From Adineta steineri (taxonomy: Eukaryota > Rotifera > Eurotatoria > Adinetida > Adinetidae), in contig CAJNOI010000150.1 in the NCBI GenBank assembly GCA_905250115.1, positions 124,001 through 188,000 on the forward strand: DNA of 64,000 nucleotides. The letters are read 5' to 3'. Below, one piece after another: positions 1 to 13,000 of this stretch. Position 1 is the first letter of the stretch, and the number at the start of each line of letters is the position of its first letter. A program made the position numbers and the translations under genes. The notes under the pieces were generated by a model, which was given only the letters and a program-made list of their open reading frames with translations, had not been told where the DNA came from and made no database searches.

Positions 1-75
1 TTTACTTTTAGCGCCGAAAAAAAAAATTTTTGTCTGGGACATAATTATAAAGTCAAAAAATTTTATTGTTTAGAT

Positions 76-430
76 ATGGGTTTTTATCTATGCTTACATT
101 GTACAAGTTATATTCTTAGTAAAAACTGAGTAGATTGGCTTGAACATATTCAAAACTTCCATTACATTCAGTGTCAACAACTAGTTGCAGATCAACATAT
201 ACTAACGGATGCTTCTAACAGGATCACGATGGATGATGATGAAGTAATATCAATTTAAATGATATAGATCTTTAAATTATTTCATTTTTAATAGGAAAGA
301 ATTGAAACATCATTCAAGCTCTTAAATGAAAATGTACTTCCATCAACAGAGCAGGCATTTTATATTTCCTAATATTGATTGCGGAGTAGAAGCTAATCTA
401 TTAAAGCCAGAATTCAGCAGTAAAGGTTTC
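76..430 (+). pseudogene. Decayed multi-exon gene remnant, zinc-finger-like
   Basis: Not recognised. Short coding-like stretches in changing frames look like a decayed gene. The first has a Cys/His pattern (CLHC near 97-108, then HYIQCQQ) ending in an acidic MDDDE. A good donor (GTAATATC, 244) and acceptor (TTTTAATAG, ending 294) give a 51-bp intron that joins a second stretch reading ERIETSFKLLNENVLPSTEQ. A stop follows the first ten codons or so, another lies at the end of exon 2, and the next stretch needs a frame change. The C-x2-C...H...C spacing hints at a B-box or other small zinc finger, but this is a guess. The 5' end may lie outside the window. Confidence 0.3.
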
Positions 431-1599
431 ACATTATTCTTATAACTCGTCTTGTCTTGTGATAACTTTTACCTATGAAACACTTAATTTGAATGATAAA
501 CGTCTAAGATGACATTTTCTTGGATATTATTTTTGATAATACTTTTTTTCCTCGCATTTATTAAAAATTCAAGATAATAAACTATGTAGATTGAAAACTC
601 TTATTTATCTTTTATACTAATGACCATTAGCTTATGAATACACAATCTATTTTAACAAGTAACGGTCATCCGATGATTCGCTTAGCTCTTTCTCGTAGAA
701 ATGCACTCTTCACATTTACTGGGAAAACGATTGAGAGCCTTGATTTTCTTTGCAGTTCCCTACTGTTCGCACATCCTCGCATTCTACTCAGTGGTAAACA
801 CAGATCAAAACATATTAGACCTGTTGGCATCAGTGGCTTGTCGAACTAACCTTTAACGAATCAGTGACGTATTAGTAAACTTATATGCAAGAAAGCTAAC
901 AATTTATTATCGCCACATTCCACACTGCAAGCAGGAAAACATTTAGATACTCATAAAAATGTATTACCTCACATTCTATCAGTCCACGTCATTTCTTCCA
1001 ATTGATACCTCACCTCCTTCAGTCGCCTGAGCAAATGATGCGCACATATGAAGTCTCTGCATCGAAATACCTCTAGAAATGTCCTTTCCAGAAAATTGAT
1101 TTCGATGTTTTTTTGACCGTGCGGACAGACAAGCAAAATATTGATTACCTATAGTTATTTTTAATCTGCTCTTTACAAAGTGACAAGAGCAATAAGAATA
1201 GTTTTTTGAAAAACTAAACAAATTTATTTCGAATCTTCTTATATTATTATTTTATTACTTATGAAATTGATCTCAATTATACGAAATTAGTTTTTATATT
1301 ATGAAAATGTCATTGTTAAATATTTGAAGAAAAGATACTATTTAATCAAATATCGTTTTTGAATAAAAATTTGTTTGATTTGATAAATTCTTGTTGAAAT
1401 AATTTTATAAAACAAATAAAAGATCTTCTTATCTCAAAAACTTTCTAATAAATTTTTTTTTCAATGAAAATCTTCTGATAAAATAATTAAAATAACGTAA
1501 TAAATGAAGATAGTTGATTATAGAATAATGTTGATAAATAAATGTGAAAATATTTTAATTGAATTTGTTTTCTTATTTTATTTGTATAGAATTATTAAA
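431..1599. other. Intergenic; slightly GC-richer island, no supported gene
   Basis: From about 620 to 1130 base composition is less AT-biased than its surroundings. Short open frames occur on both strands (634-849 +, 979-1221 -), but none has a recognisable domain, splice signals or coding-like codon use. It may be eroded exon or transposon sequence. The remainder is AT-rich spacer. Confidence 0.4.
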
Positions 1600-2449
1600 T
1601 TAAGATGTTAAATTCATTTCGCAAATATTAATAGCGGATTGAAAATGTGTCGAAAGATTTTCATATAAATTATAATAAGCTTTATTTCTTGAACATTTCG
1701 ATTCATATGTTGATGGAATTAATTCTTTTTCATGTCTTTCAATACATTTAACAGAACGTAAAAATTCTCTTGAAATAAAAAACAAAAGATTTCATTTATC
1801 CAAAAAAAACGGCACAAAATAGTTACCTGCATTGTATTGGAAAATTATAATTTGATGAATAATGACATTTATTAATAATTTCTTTATTCAAATTTGATGG
1901 TAAACAATCATCATTATCTAAATTTTATTTTATAATAAATCAATTAGAATATTAAAAAAACAAAACATCTACCATTTTCAACAGCACATGAATTTATTAT
2001 TAATTTCCAATAAATTTTAAAAGATTCATAAGAATATTGATGTTGATCAAATGAACAAACTTTATTACGAGCAAATATTGAATATAAACATTTACGATAT
2101 GATAAACTTCTATTATAAGCTCTAATATAAACAGAGAGATTTAGATAAATAATAGAATAAATGAAACAAACTGGCAAAGATTTGATCCATCCATAAAATA
2201 TTGATTTTCTTCTGTTGTTATATCAATTGTTGGATCAATAACTTTTTTATAACATTCAAACATATGCAGATTTACTAATGTTTCATCACATTTAGATTTT
2301 TCAAGATATTGACCTTAGATTTGAAAAAAAGAAAAGAAAAGATTATCTATTTAATAAAATCTAAACATACCAGTAACAAATAGAAGATTGATAATTAATA
2401 TTATGAAGATAAATGTATTGAAACTGGTAGGAGAAATCATCATCATCAT
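1600..2449 (-). CDS. Secreted 12-cysteine protein (five exons)
   Basis: I assembled five exons on the minus strand: 2449-2371, 2313-2172, 2121-1973, 1917-1827 and 1768-1600. All introns are GT..AG and about 48-58 bp, and the phases agree, giving 209 residues. Four consecutive ATGs open the frame. A hydrophobic signal peptide follows (about residues 5-26, ending near LLFVTG), then QYLEKSKC. The mature chain holds 12 cysteines, an even number that suits six disulfides, and no membrane segment, so it is probably secreted. The cysteine spacing resembles DUF19/T20D4.11-like extracellular domains, but I cannot confirm that assignment. Known: short introns of this kind are normal in bdelloids. Inferred: extracellular role, function unknown. 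Confidence 0.72.
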
Positions 2450-5400
2450 CAACTATTGAAAAATAAAATAAAAGAAAGAACAAATTAATAATGAGAGAAA
2501 ACTCGTCTCGTCTCATATCATTTCTTTTTATCAAAGAAAAAACACACAAAGAAGAAAATATTTTCTTTTCTTTTATCATTTAGAAAAGAAGAAGAAGAAG
2601 AAATAATCGAAAGAACAAAAAGAAAAAGCAAATTTCCGTGTCAATCTTAATAAACAATTCTTTTCTTTATTTCTCGATTATCTATTTCTTTTTTCATCAA
2701 AAAACACTTTTCAAATCAATATCTTTTACTTTGTTTTCTCAATTTATTTTTATATTAAAAATAAAAAAAAAACGATTGATTTTGTAAAAGTTGTAAATGA
2801 TTGATTATTTTATATGAAAATATATCTAAAAGAATTTTTATTCAATATAATCAATAGAGTAGTAATATCTCATGACAGTAATTTCCGTTTGTTATTAAAA
2901 ACATCCTCTTTCATTACTTAGATTAATCGAAAAGATTTATTTCACTAAAATATTTTATTTAGAAAAAAAAATATTAAATTCTTAGACATTTTTTTTCCTT
3001 TTATTTTAATCTATTTATATATTAAAATTAAGTGAATAAGTTAACATATAAATTGTATAAAAGATCTTTTTTCTTTCTTTTCGATTGAACCTATATTTAG
3101 ATAAAAGGAAAATTAATAATAAATATCTTATTAAAATGTCATACTATTGACTGTCTTCTATCAAATATTTCTCTCCATTTATTTAATTACAAAATAAAAT
3201 CTCTTATTTAATATTATATATTAACATTTAATAGACAAAATACGAAAATAAACAATCAATAGAATATAATCGGGACAGTTTTTTAAATCGTAATTAATGT
3301 ATCCGATAGAGAAATTCCATAATTAGGATTTAAAATATGAATACTGCGACACATTGTTTTTTTGACTGTATTAGAAATCTAATAATAAATCATTAATTAA
3401 GTTTGATCTATAAAAGTAACCTTTGCCGTATGACAAAAATAAAGAAACAAGGTCATGAACATTTTTAACCTTTTCATACGAATAATAAAGCTGATCTAAA
3501 GATAAAAGATCAATCGAAACGTATGAAATTAATTGGAGTAGTTTCTTAATAAGGAACATATATTCAACCATAATAACAACAATATGAAAGAAGATGAAAG
3601 TATAAGTTCTTGAATTAGTATTTGAATTTTAGAATAATTATTCTATTAAGAATAGTATTTTGTAGAAAATAATCATATTAGAACTAATTTAATAAATTTC
3701 ATTCTACCCTAACTAATTTAAAAGGTAATTCAATCTTCTTCTTCAATTGCATTAATCCGACTTAAAATGAAAAAGTCCCGAGTTTCATTGATGAATAAAT
3801 CTTTTATCTGTTAACTAGAATTGTAATCAATATTTATCATTTGTAACGGGTCTCTAACAAAACTCTATTGACAACAAATTTATTCCTTTATCGATTTTTA
3901 TAAATAAAAAGTAAAAGTTACTTCAATACTTTTCTCTATACAATAGTTATTTTTCAAAATAGAAGAGAGATAAATATCAAAAAATCTTTCATTTCATTTT
4001 TTGTCCATTGTTCCTAAAGTGATTCTTCTTTTATTTAAAACGATATTCATACAACTAAATTGGCAATATACAGATGCAGAGGTAACAGGTATAGAATTTA
4101 TCTTACTTGCTATTCTTGCCAATATTGGATAAATCGTTTAATGTTTTTTCTAAAAATTTCTTATGCTTGCCAATTGTCAAATACAACGTCTATATATAAT
4201 AATCTTTTTTCTGAGAAAAGACAATTATATACTCCATGAGAGACAACACTTATCCCATCCAATAGGATCCTATGTGAAGGCTTTATTTGTATAACATTGT
4301 ACAGTTTGATTTAAAACATAAGAATAAATAAAATTGTAAAATAGACATTTTTCCATTTATTTGTATTTATGTTAAAAGTTCTAATTGAATTTGAATAATT
4401 ATATTTACTTGTTTTTTTTGTTTATTGATAATTAATTTATTCGATTAAAATTATAAGTATTGTAAACTAATCGATGTATAAATTCATGTCAAATAATTTT
4501 ATCTTGATCGATGTATCACCTAAATATCGAAGTGTTAAAAAGTAAACAAGGTGACGAAGGGAATCTTTGAAATAAATTAAGTTTATTATTAAAAGTAATG
4601 ATGCATATATATTTATTTATGTTGGTTGTATATTTCATTAGATTTTCAAGGACATATAACTTACTTAATGTTAAATAATTTTATTGGAATAAATTTATTT
4701 TATTTAAAATACAAAAAACAAAAATATTTTCTTCTATTAAGAATTATTTAATGTAAATATATTATTTATTTTAATTATTGGTAAATTTCAAAAGAAAATC
4801 TTTTTTCTAAAATTAATAAATTGTTCAATGAAATCTATTTCAGTTCAAAAATAATTTTCTACTAAATTTTGATTAAATAAATATTTATTCTTTCGCTTCG
4901 TTGATAACAAGTTTTTAAAGCTTTTCTTATACTATTTTAATCGAAAAACAAAAAAAAGGTTGTAAATCTCGATGGAAATATTAATTTTTTTTCTAAAAAT
5001 AAACGAAAACAAAGTTCTGTAAAATAAACTCGTGTGTATCTTTTATATTATTTTGTAGTTGTCAATTATTTTTTGTTTTTTATCTTTTTTCGTTCTTAAA
5101 AAGTAATGTAGATTGTCTAGTGTATGTTTATTGAGTAATGTATTATTGAAGTAGTTTTGTAAGTTAAGAAAAGAAAAGAAAAATAAAAAGGTAAAAACAC
5201 GTTCTATTACAAATATTCGTCTTCCGACTAACAAAAAGAAAAATCGTTCGTTTTATTACTTTTTATCAAAAAAACATCAAATCTTTCAGCATTTTTTTCT
5301 TTTTCACTAGCAAATAAAACCACAAATATCATAAGTAATACCACATTTTGCTTCTTTATTTAATATGAATAAAAAATTTATTTTAGATTTTAAAATTCGA

Positions 5401-5873
5401 TAAAATGAAAGGATAAGAAACTTTTTCTAATAAAATTAATTTAGAAAATATTTTTTGAAAAAAAAACGAGAAGATTTATTACAAATTGTATGTTCATCTA
5501 ATAAATATTCTTTGTAAAAAAAAACTTTTATGCGATTTAGTATTTTGAATGACATTAAAAATTTTCGTTGGATTTTATAAAAAATTCAATTAAAAATGCG
5601 AATAATAAATCATTTCTTATTGTAGTTTGAACGAAAAGGAAGAAAAAAAAAATTTTTGGTTTAAATTTCAAACTAAAATATATGTTTATGTTTACAAATG
5701 AGGAATTAGAGATTTAAATCGATATAAAGTATTTGAAAATATTTCTATAAAATCAATTTAATACTTTTTATTTAAACTCTCTATTGTAATATATAGATTC
5801 AAAGTCTTTTTCATAAAAATGACAAAAAAGAATCTTTTTTATTCTAGATAAATTATTTTCTCCTAGACAAATA
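2450..5873. other. Long AT-rich intergenic region
   Basis: About 3.4 kb of poly-A/T-rich spacer between the divergently transcribed 12-Cys gene and the ADP-ribosylglycohydrolase gene. It contains simple GAA/AAG tracts near 2580-2605 and a 12-bp palindrome ATAGGATCCTAT near 4262. Open frames are short and of low complexity. It presumably holds both promoters, but I see no convincing motif. Confidence 0.5.
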
Positions 5874-8385
5874 ATGGACAATTCGATCCAATATAAATTA
5901 TATAATACTAAAAAAACAAGAGAAGCAGACAGAGATGATGAAACATCAAATACTTTCTCTAGTAAGAGATTTCATTCAGATTCGTATCCAGTTGAATTTC
6001 ACAATAATGAACAATTTCCTAACGATCTTAATACAAATTCCATTACAGAATTAGAAGATTCACAAAATATCTCTTCATCTTCAGAATCCAATCACAGTAA
6101 TTTACTTTCTTTTTTTTTTTAATTTTGAAATTATAGTGACATATTTTGTTTTGTTTTAGTAACAAATCAAATCTTATTAAATCATCCATCATGTCAATTT
6201 CTCCCAGGTAAATTAATAGAAATATTTAATTCTCAAATAAATTTCTTTTACTTAATTATATTTTTTAGATAAAAAATGGCTTAATTGTCAATATTATGAC
6301 TTAGAAAAAACAAAAATCAAAAGACCAAATGAAATTGAAAATGAAATGGAAGATCCTCCTGAAATTAATAATAAGGAGATATTAAATCGTATTCAAGGTT
6401 CAATTATTGGAATGGCATTAGGTGATGCCCTTGGTGCCCATGTTGAATTTCGACCACGATCATATTTACTTGAACATCCAGTTAATGATCTACAAGGAGG
6501 AGGAACATGGGGTCTTGAAATAGGACAAGTATAACATATTTTTTCTTTTTATTTATTAAAAATAAATTAAAAATCTTTGTTTTAGTTTACTGATGATACA
6601 TCAATGGGAGTTTGTTTAGCAAATTCTTTAATTGCTCGTCATGATTTTATTCCATATGATCAATTAGTTCGTTATCGTTGGTGGCATATCCATGGATATA
6701 TGTCATCAACAGGAAAATGTTTTGATATTGGTTCAGCTACAAAACAATCATTAGAAAAATTTGGACAAAAACAAAAAATATTTGCTCAAGAAAATAATAT
6801 TCCATTACAAGAAATTGATTATCTTTCTGATGCTGAACTTTTAAAGCATTTTGATGTTTATTGTAGCGTAGATGAGGTAGCAGGAAATGGAGCTCTTATG
6901 CGTCTTGCACCTGTACCATTATTCTTTTATGAACAACCAATTGAAGCTATTGAATATTCTGGAATTAGTGGACAAATAACTCATGGTGATATAAAAGCTT
7001 ATGATGCTTGTCGTTATTATGCTTCGTTAATTGTTGCTGCACTTCATGGTGAAACTAAAGAAAAATTACTTGATAAAGATTTTTATTTAAATCATAAACA
7101 ATGGTTTAAAGAAAAAGATCTTCATCCAGATATTATGGAAATTTCTCAAGGTTCTTTTAAAAAACCGGGAGGATATAATGATGGTATACGAGGAAAAGGA
7201 TATATTGTTAATGCACTGGAAGCTGCTTTATGGGCTTTTTGGTCAGATGAAGGCTCGTTCAAAAAAGGTGCTTGTGCTGCTGTTAATCTTGGTGATGATA
7301 CTGATACAACAGCTGCTATTTATGGACAATTAGCTGGAGCATATTATGGATATAATAATCTTCCATCAGAATGGATTGAAAAAATTTATGCGAAGAAATT
7401 TCTTCAAATATTAAGTAAATGGATTGCTTATGAAGGACAATTATGGACATCACGAAATTTTCCTCCATCCACTACAACATCAACAATAACTTTACCATTG
7501 GACAATAAACATACCATAATACCATCATCTCCAGAAAAATTACAAGAATCTTCACCTTCGCAAAAATTACAAGAGTCTTCATCTTCAGAAAAAATACAAG
7601 TATCGTCATCTTCAAAACATATAGATGAAAACAAATCTAATTATTCAAAAACTTTTCCAGTTCATTATGAAAAATCTCCACCTAATAATTTTTATCGTGA
7701 AATTCCAATAATTAAAGAAAATAATTCTTATCATGAGGTTCCAGTAATTAAAGAGTCAACATCAATTTCACATGGTATTCGATCCAAACATGATAATGTA
7801 TCGTTTAAGAGAGAAGAAAATAATTCTTATCAGGAGATTCCAATTGGTATAGGATCCAGATATGATAATAGATCGCCTAAACGAGAAGAAAATAATTATT
7901 TTCATGAAATTCCAATTGATATAGGATCTAGACATGATAATAGATCGTTTAAAAGAGAAGAAAATTTTACTAATCATAATACTTTTTCTTCATATTCAAA
8001 TAAACATGATCAATCAAGTTATAAATGTAAGTGTAATTTTTCTCAATATATTAGACGAAAAGAAATGTTTTTTTTTTATAAAATTGTTCATTACTCCATA
8101 TTAAAACTGATATTGATTCTGTCTCTTTTTTCAGCATCATCAAATCGTCGAAATAATATGGCAACTTGGAATGATAATGATATTTATGAGTGGCTTCAAT
8201 CATTAGGTGGAGATTATAAAGTTTATGCTGACCGTTTCAAGAAGGAAAAAGTTGATGGATTTCAACTTTTCATGTATTTTAATAGATATACTTTAATTAA
8301 ACTTGGAATTACCAACGAAAATCATCAACAAAAGATCCTTGATGATATTCAACGATTGAAAAACTTACATATGAGTGCATTCTAG
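5874..8385 (+). CDS. ADP-ribosylglycohydrolase with C-terminal SAM domain
   Basis: Five exons (5874-6096, 6160-6207, 6269-6528, 6586-8026, 8135-8385) give 740 residues in agreeing phases. After a disordered leader (1-130) comes a DraG/ARH-type ADP-ribosylglycohydrolase domain. It shows GMALGDALG (about 139-146), FTDDTSMG (178-185, metal-binding Asp pair) and LGDDTDTTAAIYG (about 412-424, the second metal-binding acidic cluster). These enzymes remove ADP-ribose from proteins or small molecules using paired Mg ions. A Ser/Lys-rich linker and three or more imperfect repeats of about 24 residues (NNSYHEIPI...SRHDNRSFKREE, about 555-645) lead to a SAM domain (about 666-740, MATWNDNDIYEWLQSLGGD), a protein- or RNA-binding helical module. 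The last intron (8027-8134) is 108 bp and stop-free, so retention would add 36 hydrophobic residues. The catalytic residues seen look intact. Confidence 0.88.
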
Positions 8386-9044
8386 AATTAAATATTATTA
8401 TTATCTATTAATCAAAATATTTGCAAAACAAATTTAAATTTTATTCTTGGTGCTTAGAGTTATATAAATATATAATATCATTTTTATAATTGTTAATTAA
8501 CGAAAAATAAACTATTTTTAATAGTAGAAATCAATTTCAAAAACAAAAGATTCCCCACCAATCCGCATTCTCAAGATCAATATCTATTTCTATTAAAAAG
8601 GAAAAAAAATATAGAATAGTGAAGAACAAACAAAAAAAGTTTCTAAAGTGAAATTTTTCTGCGAAGAGTAGACAAGTTAATTACTCTAGTTTCAAGACAA
8701 TCGAAGAGTACTAGATGAATATTGATCGATGTTTTGAAAATCTCGCGTAAGAAATTAATTGGTGCATTAGTATCTCCATTTCTGAGAATAATAATGACTA
8801 TATTGTTCTGTTCATTGACTAACATCAAGTGTAACATGTCTAAAAGTGAACTATCAATCATAGATGATACAATAAGTAGAAAGAATGAAGATGTGAGAAA
8901 CAAACTAATAAGAAGTTTTTTTCTTTGAAGTCATTAGGCTCGACACGATCATTATGATCGTTGTAGAACCGAGTGCCCAAATTAGAAATGAGTATAAAGA
9001 TTAACCTATACCCTCAAGATAAACAATTGTAATAGATAATATAT
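8386..9044. other. Intergenic between ARH-SAM and glycosyltransferase genes
   Basis: Convergent 3' flanks of the two neighbours. A 260-base open frame on the minus strand (8903-8643) and an overlapping plus-strand frame have better base composition than the spacer, but no domain, signal peptide or splice site that I recognise. They could be an eroded exon. A half copy of the telomere-like repeat lies at 9005-9022. Confidence 0.4.
9005..9022 (+). repeat. Telomere-like repeat, solo right arm (T1)
   Basis: Reads CCTATACCCTCAAGATAA, matching the right arm and terminal CTCAAGAT of the palindromic family described at 19.4-29.5 kb. No left arm is present. Confidence 0.5.
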
Positions 9045-9938
9045 TTATTTGAATCTGTATTTTATTTTACAAAATTTGTTAAATCTTATAAAACAAAAAA
9101 TGAAAAGAATAAAAATAGTTAAAAAAGAAAAAAATATTTTTGGATGAGCATCAATTTGATTAATTAAATATCCATCAAATAAATGCCATGATCTTCCAGC
9201 ATCATGAAATATATAATTTGATAATTGATTATGAGATAAAATAATTAATTTGGAATTTTCTTTTAAACTTTTAAAATAAATACTATTTCGAATAATATTT
9301 GTTAAAAAAATTGATCCTGTTGAAAAAACTTCTAAATATGGAAGAATATATATCTGATTAAAAAAGGATTTTTGAAATATTTTTCGAAGAATAGAATTAA
9401 GAATATTTGAATGTTTTTCACTGATTAAAAAATGATTAACTAAACAAATATCAGTTGATGATCGTCCAATAATAAAAGATGCATTTTTTAAAATAAGTTT
9501 ATCAAGATTTGTATCTTGTGGATAAACATCTAAATCAGCATAAATTCCTCCATATGAATGAAGAATTATTAATCGAGCTAAATCAGCACGTTGAATTGAA
9601 TAAAAATAAGATTTATAGATTGAATATAAATATTTATAATCATTTTTTAAAATTAATTCTTCAATTTGTTTATCTGTCCATAAAATAAATTTATAATTTG
9701 GATAAAATAATTTCCATTTATTATGAGAATTATTTATTGGATATGTTGATAAATCAGTTGTTTTCCACATTTGATGTATTATTTCAGGAATTTTTCTATT
9801 TGTTTCATTTAAATCTTCTTTATCAAATGAACGTAAATCAATTCCATATAATAAATCATTAACTGTTAATAATATTAACATTAATTGCCATAAGAATATC
9901 AATGTTATTACAAAGAAGAAATAAATACGAATTTTCAT
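9045..9938 (-). CDS. DXD-motif glycosyltransferase (OCH1/GT32-like), type II membrane protein
   Basis: Single exon of 297 residues. A short cytoplasmic tail is followed by a signal-anchor (about 5-26), as in Golgi type II enzymes. The luminal domain begins with IPEIIHQMWKT (50-60), the entry motif of the Gly_transf_sug/GT32 family. It carries WTDKQIEEL and the diagnostic RADLARLIILHSYGGIYADL (117-136) with the DXD metal/nucleotide-sugar site D135-L-D137. A second hydrophobic segment (about 268-288) sits near the C terminus, common in OCH1 and inositol-phosphoceramide mannosyltransferase relatives. Expected role: transfer of a hexose from a nucleotide sugar to glycoprotein or glycolipid in the Golgi. 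The acceptor cannot be inferred. Confidence 0.86.
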   Translation of the reverse strand: MKIRIYFFFVITLIFLWQLMLILLTVNDLLYGIDLRSFDKEDLNETNRKIPEIIHQMWKTTDLSTYPINNSHNKWKLFYPNYKFILWTDKQIEELILKNDYKYLYSIYKSYFYSIQRADLARLIILHSYGGIYADLDVYPQDTNLDKLILKNASFIIGRSSTDICLVNHFLISEKHSNILNSILRKIFQKSFFNQIYILPYLEVFSTGSIFLTNIIRNSIYFKSLKENSKLIILSHNQLSNYIFHDAGRSWHLFDGYLINQIDAHPKIFFSFLTIFILFIFCFIRFNKFCKIKYRFK

Positions 9939-10035
9939 TTACTTTTAACAACCAATTTACCATTCAATTCTATTAAGAAAAATAACGAATTTATTTATTT
10001 TTCTTCTTCTTCCAAACAACGCATCAGTCAAAACT

Positions 10036-10050
10036 CAAGTGAGTCACTTG
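10036..10050. promoter_or_regulatory. Palindrome with AP-1/bZIP-type core upstream of glycosyltransferase
   Basis: CAAGTGAGTCACTTG is a perfect 7+1+7 inverted repeat containing the TGAGTCA core known for AP-1-type bZIP factors. It lies about 100 bp upstream of the glycosyltransferase start codon. Binding is an inference. Confidence 0.3.
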
Positions 10051-13000
10051 TTCTTTGCATCTAGTTATGATTTCGAAAAGAAAAAAAACGTTTGCTAACA
10101 ACGTAAAAGTGTGACGAATGCATTACTATAAGTCATTTTCGAAAAACTCTATAGCGTTTGAAATCTATGAACGTATTTTTATAATTGTAATTTAATTAAT
10201 AAAAATAGAAATAATTCATAAGTAGATAAAAAAAATATTAAAAACCACAAAACTCGATTTACATTGTACTTTTCTGTTATATCTAAAGTACATTGACAAA
10301 GTCATATATCAAGAGAAAAAGCGTGTCAAGATAAGATGACAAATTACGATTCTATAGGCAAAAAAAAAGGTTTCTTACGTAGGTAATACTCATGAATATT
10401 TATTATATTTTCTCATCTGAATAATGACATGTGAACGTGAGTAGAACCCATTAGAATTTCTTCGACACAGGAACGTTTCATTTCTTCTATAGAAGAATTA
10501 TCATGTGAGATCTTATTCTTTTATTTCTCGGCATTGTGCGGTCAACTATCTTTTTTATTTGACCTTTGCTCGAGTGACAGTCGTATTCTTTACACTACTC
10601 ATTTTGTAGAGTTAGAAGTAGGAATTATTCAAAATATTTTTATTTTATAAAATTGGATAAAATCTTTCAACATTCATTTTAAACATATAAAAACATAAAT
10701 GAAATTATTTTATATAACTTACTATTTCACGTTTTTTTCATCTTGAAAAATGCGATCTGTCATCATTTAACTGATAACACATTTTTTTGGCTTTACTTTT
10801 CATATTCATAGTAAAAAAAACGTTGTATGAGAAGACATTGGAATTCTTAAAACTAACGAATAGAAGAGAAAAAAATAGAGAACTGGGAAAAAGGAAAGTA
10901 TTATGGATTACTCAACTTACGAAAGATGTCGTTTTCTCATTAATATTACATTGACAATGACACGTTTTTACTATAAATCAATAAAACATATATACAATCT
11001 AAATTTCTATATAAACGAAATCAAATTGATTTCATTTTCAAATGAAGAAATTTATCGTGATGGACATCTATGGATATATGAAAGATATCGATGATCAAAT
11101 AAATAAAAAATAATTCATTATAGAAATATTCAAATTTTGGTGATAATTTATAAAAAAATTTAAAAGGAAGAATATTTTTTAAATTAATTTCAATACTAAT
11201 TAATATTAGAATAATAAACATGTATATAGAACTCAAATGAAACAACGCAGTCAGTTCTTTTTAATACTTTTCTCTCACTTCATTTTTATCCTTTTCTTTT
11301 GTTTAATAAATGTTTATGTAGATTTAAAAGTTTAAATATGATTACAAGGTACAAAAAAAGCAAGAGATTAGATAAAGATTTATGATATAATATCAAGGAA
11401 AGAGTTGAACATATATACATATACTGAACTAATCGTATAGAAAATAGAAAAATATCTTATGATCCAAAACATAACATAAATGATCTATATATTTGAATAT
11501 GTAATCGACAATTTTAAGTGACAAAACTTTGATATTAAAATGAAAATAAAAAAGAATATATTATTTCTAGAGATCTCAATCATTTTTTAATGATATTTGA
11601 TTTGATCATTTTAATAATCGAATAAAACTTTTGAAATTATTTTTCTATAAATAAATTAAAAAAAAAAGAACAAGATTATTTTTATTTAAAACAAAAATAT
11701 ACTTCGTAATATACTGACTTGAAACATATTTTAATTATTCTAATGATATTATAAACGTCATAGAAAAATTCCACAAATATGTCCATCAGTTATTCTATTC
11801 TCCTAAGAACTAGTTTTTATGGAAATAAATCTTTAATTTGATAACATTTAACCCAAGAGCGCTGTTCTGAAATTCCGATGGATCATATTATTTCAATTTT
11901 GTTGTTTTGTTTTGTGTTTAAAAGAAATCTCTATTCCATTCGTTGATCTCTAACAATCAGAAAAACAATCAGTCGGAGAATTGTACCTATTAACGTGGAA
12001 TAAAATGGGAAAAAATAAAATTATGTGAATTCAGGCGAACCCTCAAAAAGCGCCGTAGGGTTAATAAGATTACGAAATTTTTTTTCTAATAAATATTCCA
12101 TAGACATATTATATATTTGTTCTATGAGTACAAAAAGCTTCTTCGATTCTTTTGTGTCAAATTTATTATAATGATTATGAATGGAGAACTTTTCACATTA
12201 AATCTAGTGAAGAAGTTGAAAATATTGTTGATTATATGCCTAAACTTAAATTCTCTTTTTGAACAAGAGAAATTAATAGTTTTTTTACCTTTAATCTGTA
12301 ATCGTTGAATATTTTATTTAGTTTTGAAACAAATGAATTATTAAAAAGTCATCTAGTAATTTCAATAAGAAATAATTGTGTTTTATTTATCAACAATTTT
12401 GATATCTAAAAGAAATTGTTTGAGATAAAAATGAAAAAATATTTCAAGTTAATTAATTCGTGTCATTGAGTTGAGTAAAATATTATTTTATAGATAAATG
12501 AGCTGTTGGATATAATTACAAATTAAAATATTACCTTGTTATTCCAGCTGATAGTTTCAATAAAAATCATGTTTTTGACTAGCCATACCGTTTATTTAGA
12601 TAACTCCCCTACGGTGATCATGTGACAAAAAACTGTCGGCTACGATTTAATTATACTTATTTCTTTTTAGATTTGCACGATTTCAATGAGTAGAACTGTT
12701 GAGTATGCCAGAGTTTTTCTTCTAGAAGTATTTCCTAGTAGAAATTATTTTTTTGATAGATTTTACTGTTAATCCTATAGAATAAATTGTTGATATTAAT
12801 TTATGAAAGTGTATCTAATATAGCTGAGAAAGTTGCGAAAGCTAGATTATCTTTTAGTTTGTTCATATGTATTATCTGTCATTGTGTCATTCTCTGTCTC
12901 TTACTTCAAGCTTAAAAGATAAATTAAATGAACTAATTAGTTAGAATATGAACTGAAATTTATTCATATCCTGATTCGTCATTCTCTATTCTTTAGTATT

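Noticed and set aside
8643-8928. TIR-domain-like fragment
   Set aside because: The hydrophobic/acidic pattern is only vaguely similar and no diagnostic motif is present.
10903-12308. Several short open frames in a 4-kb spacer
   Set aside because: Low-complexity translation, no recognisable domains and no pairable splice sites.
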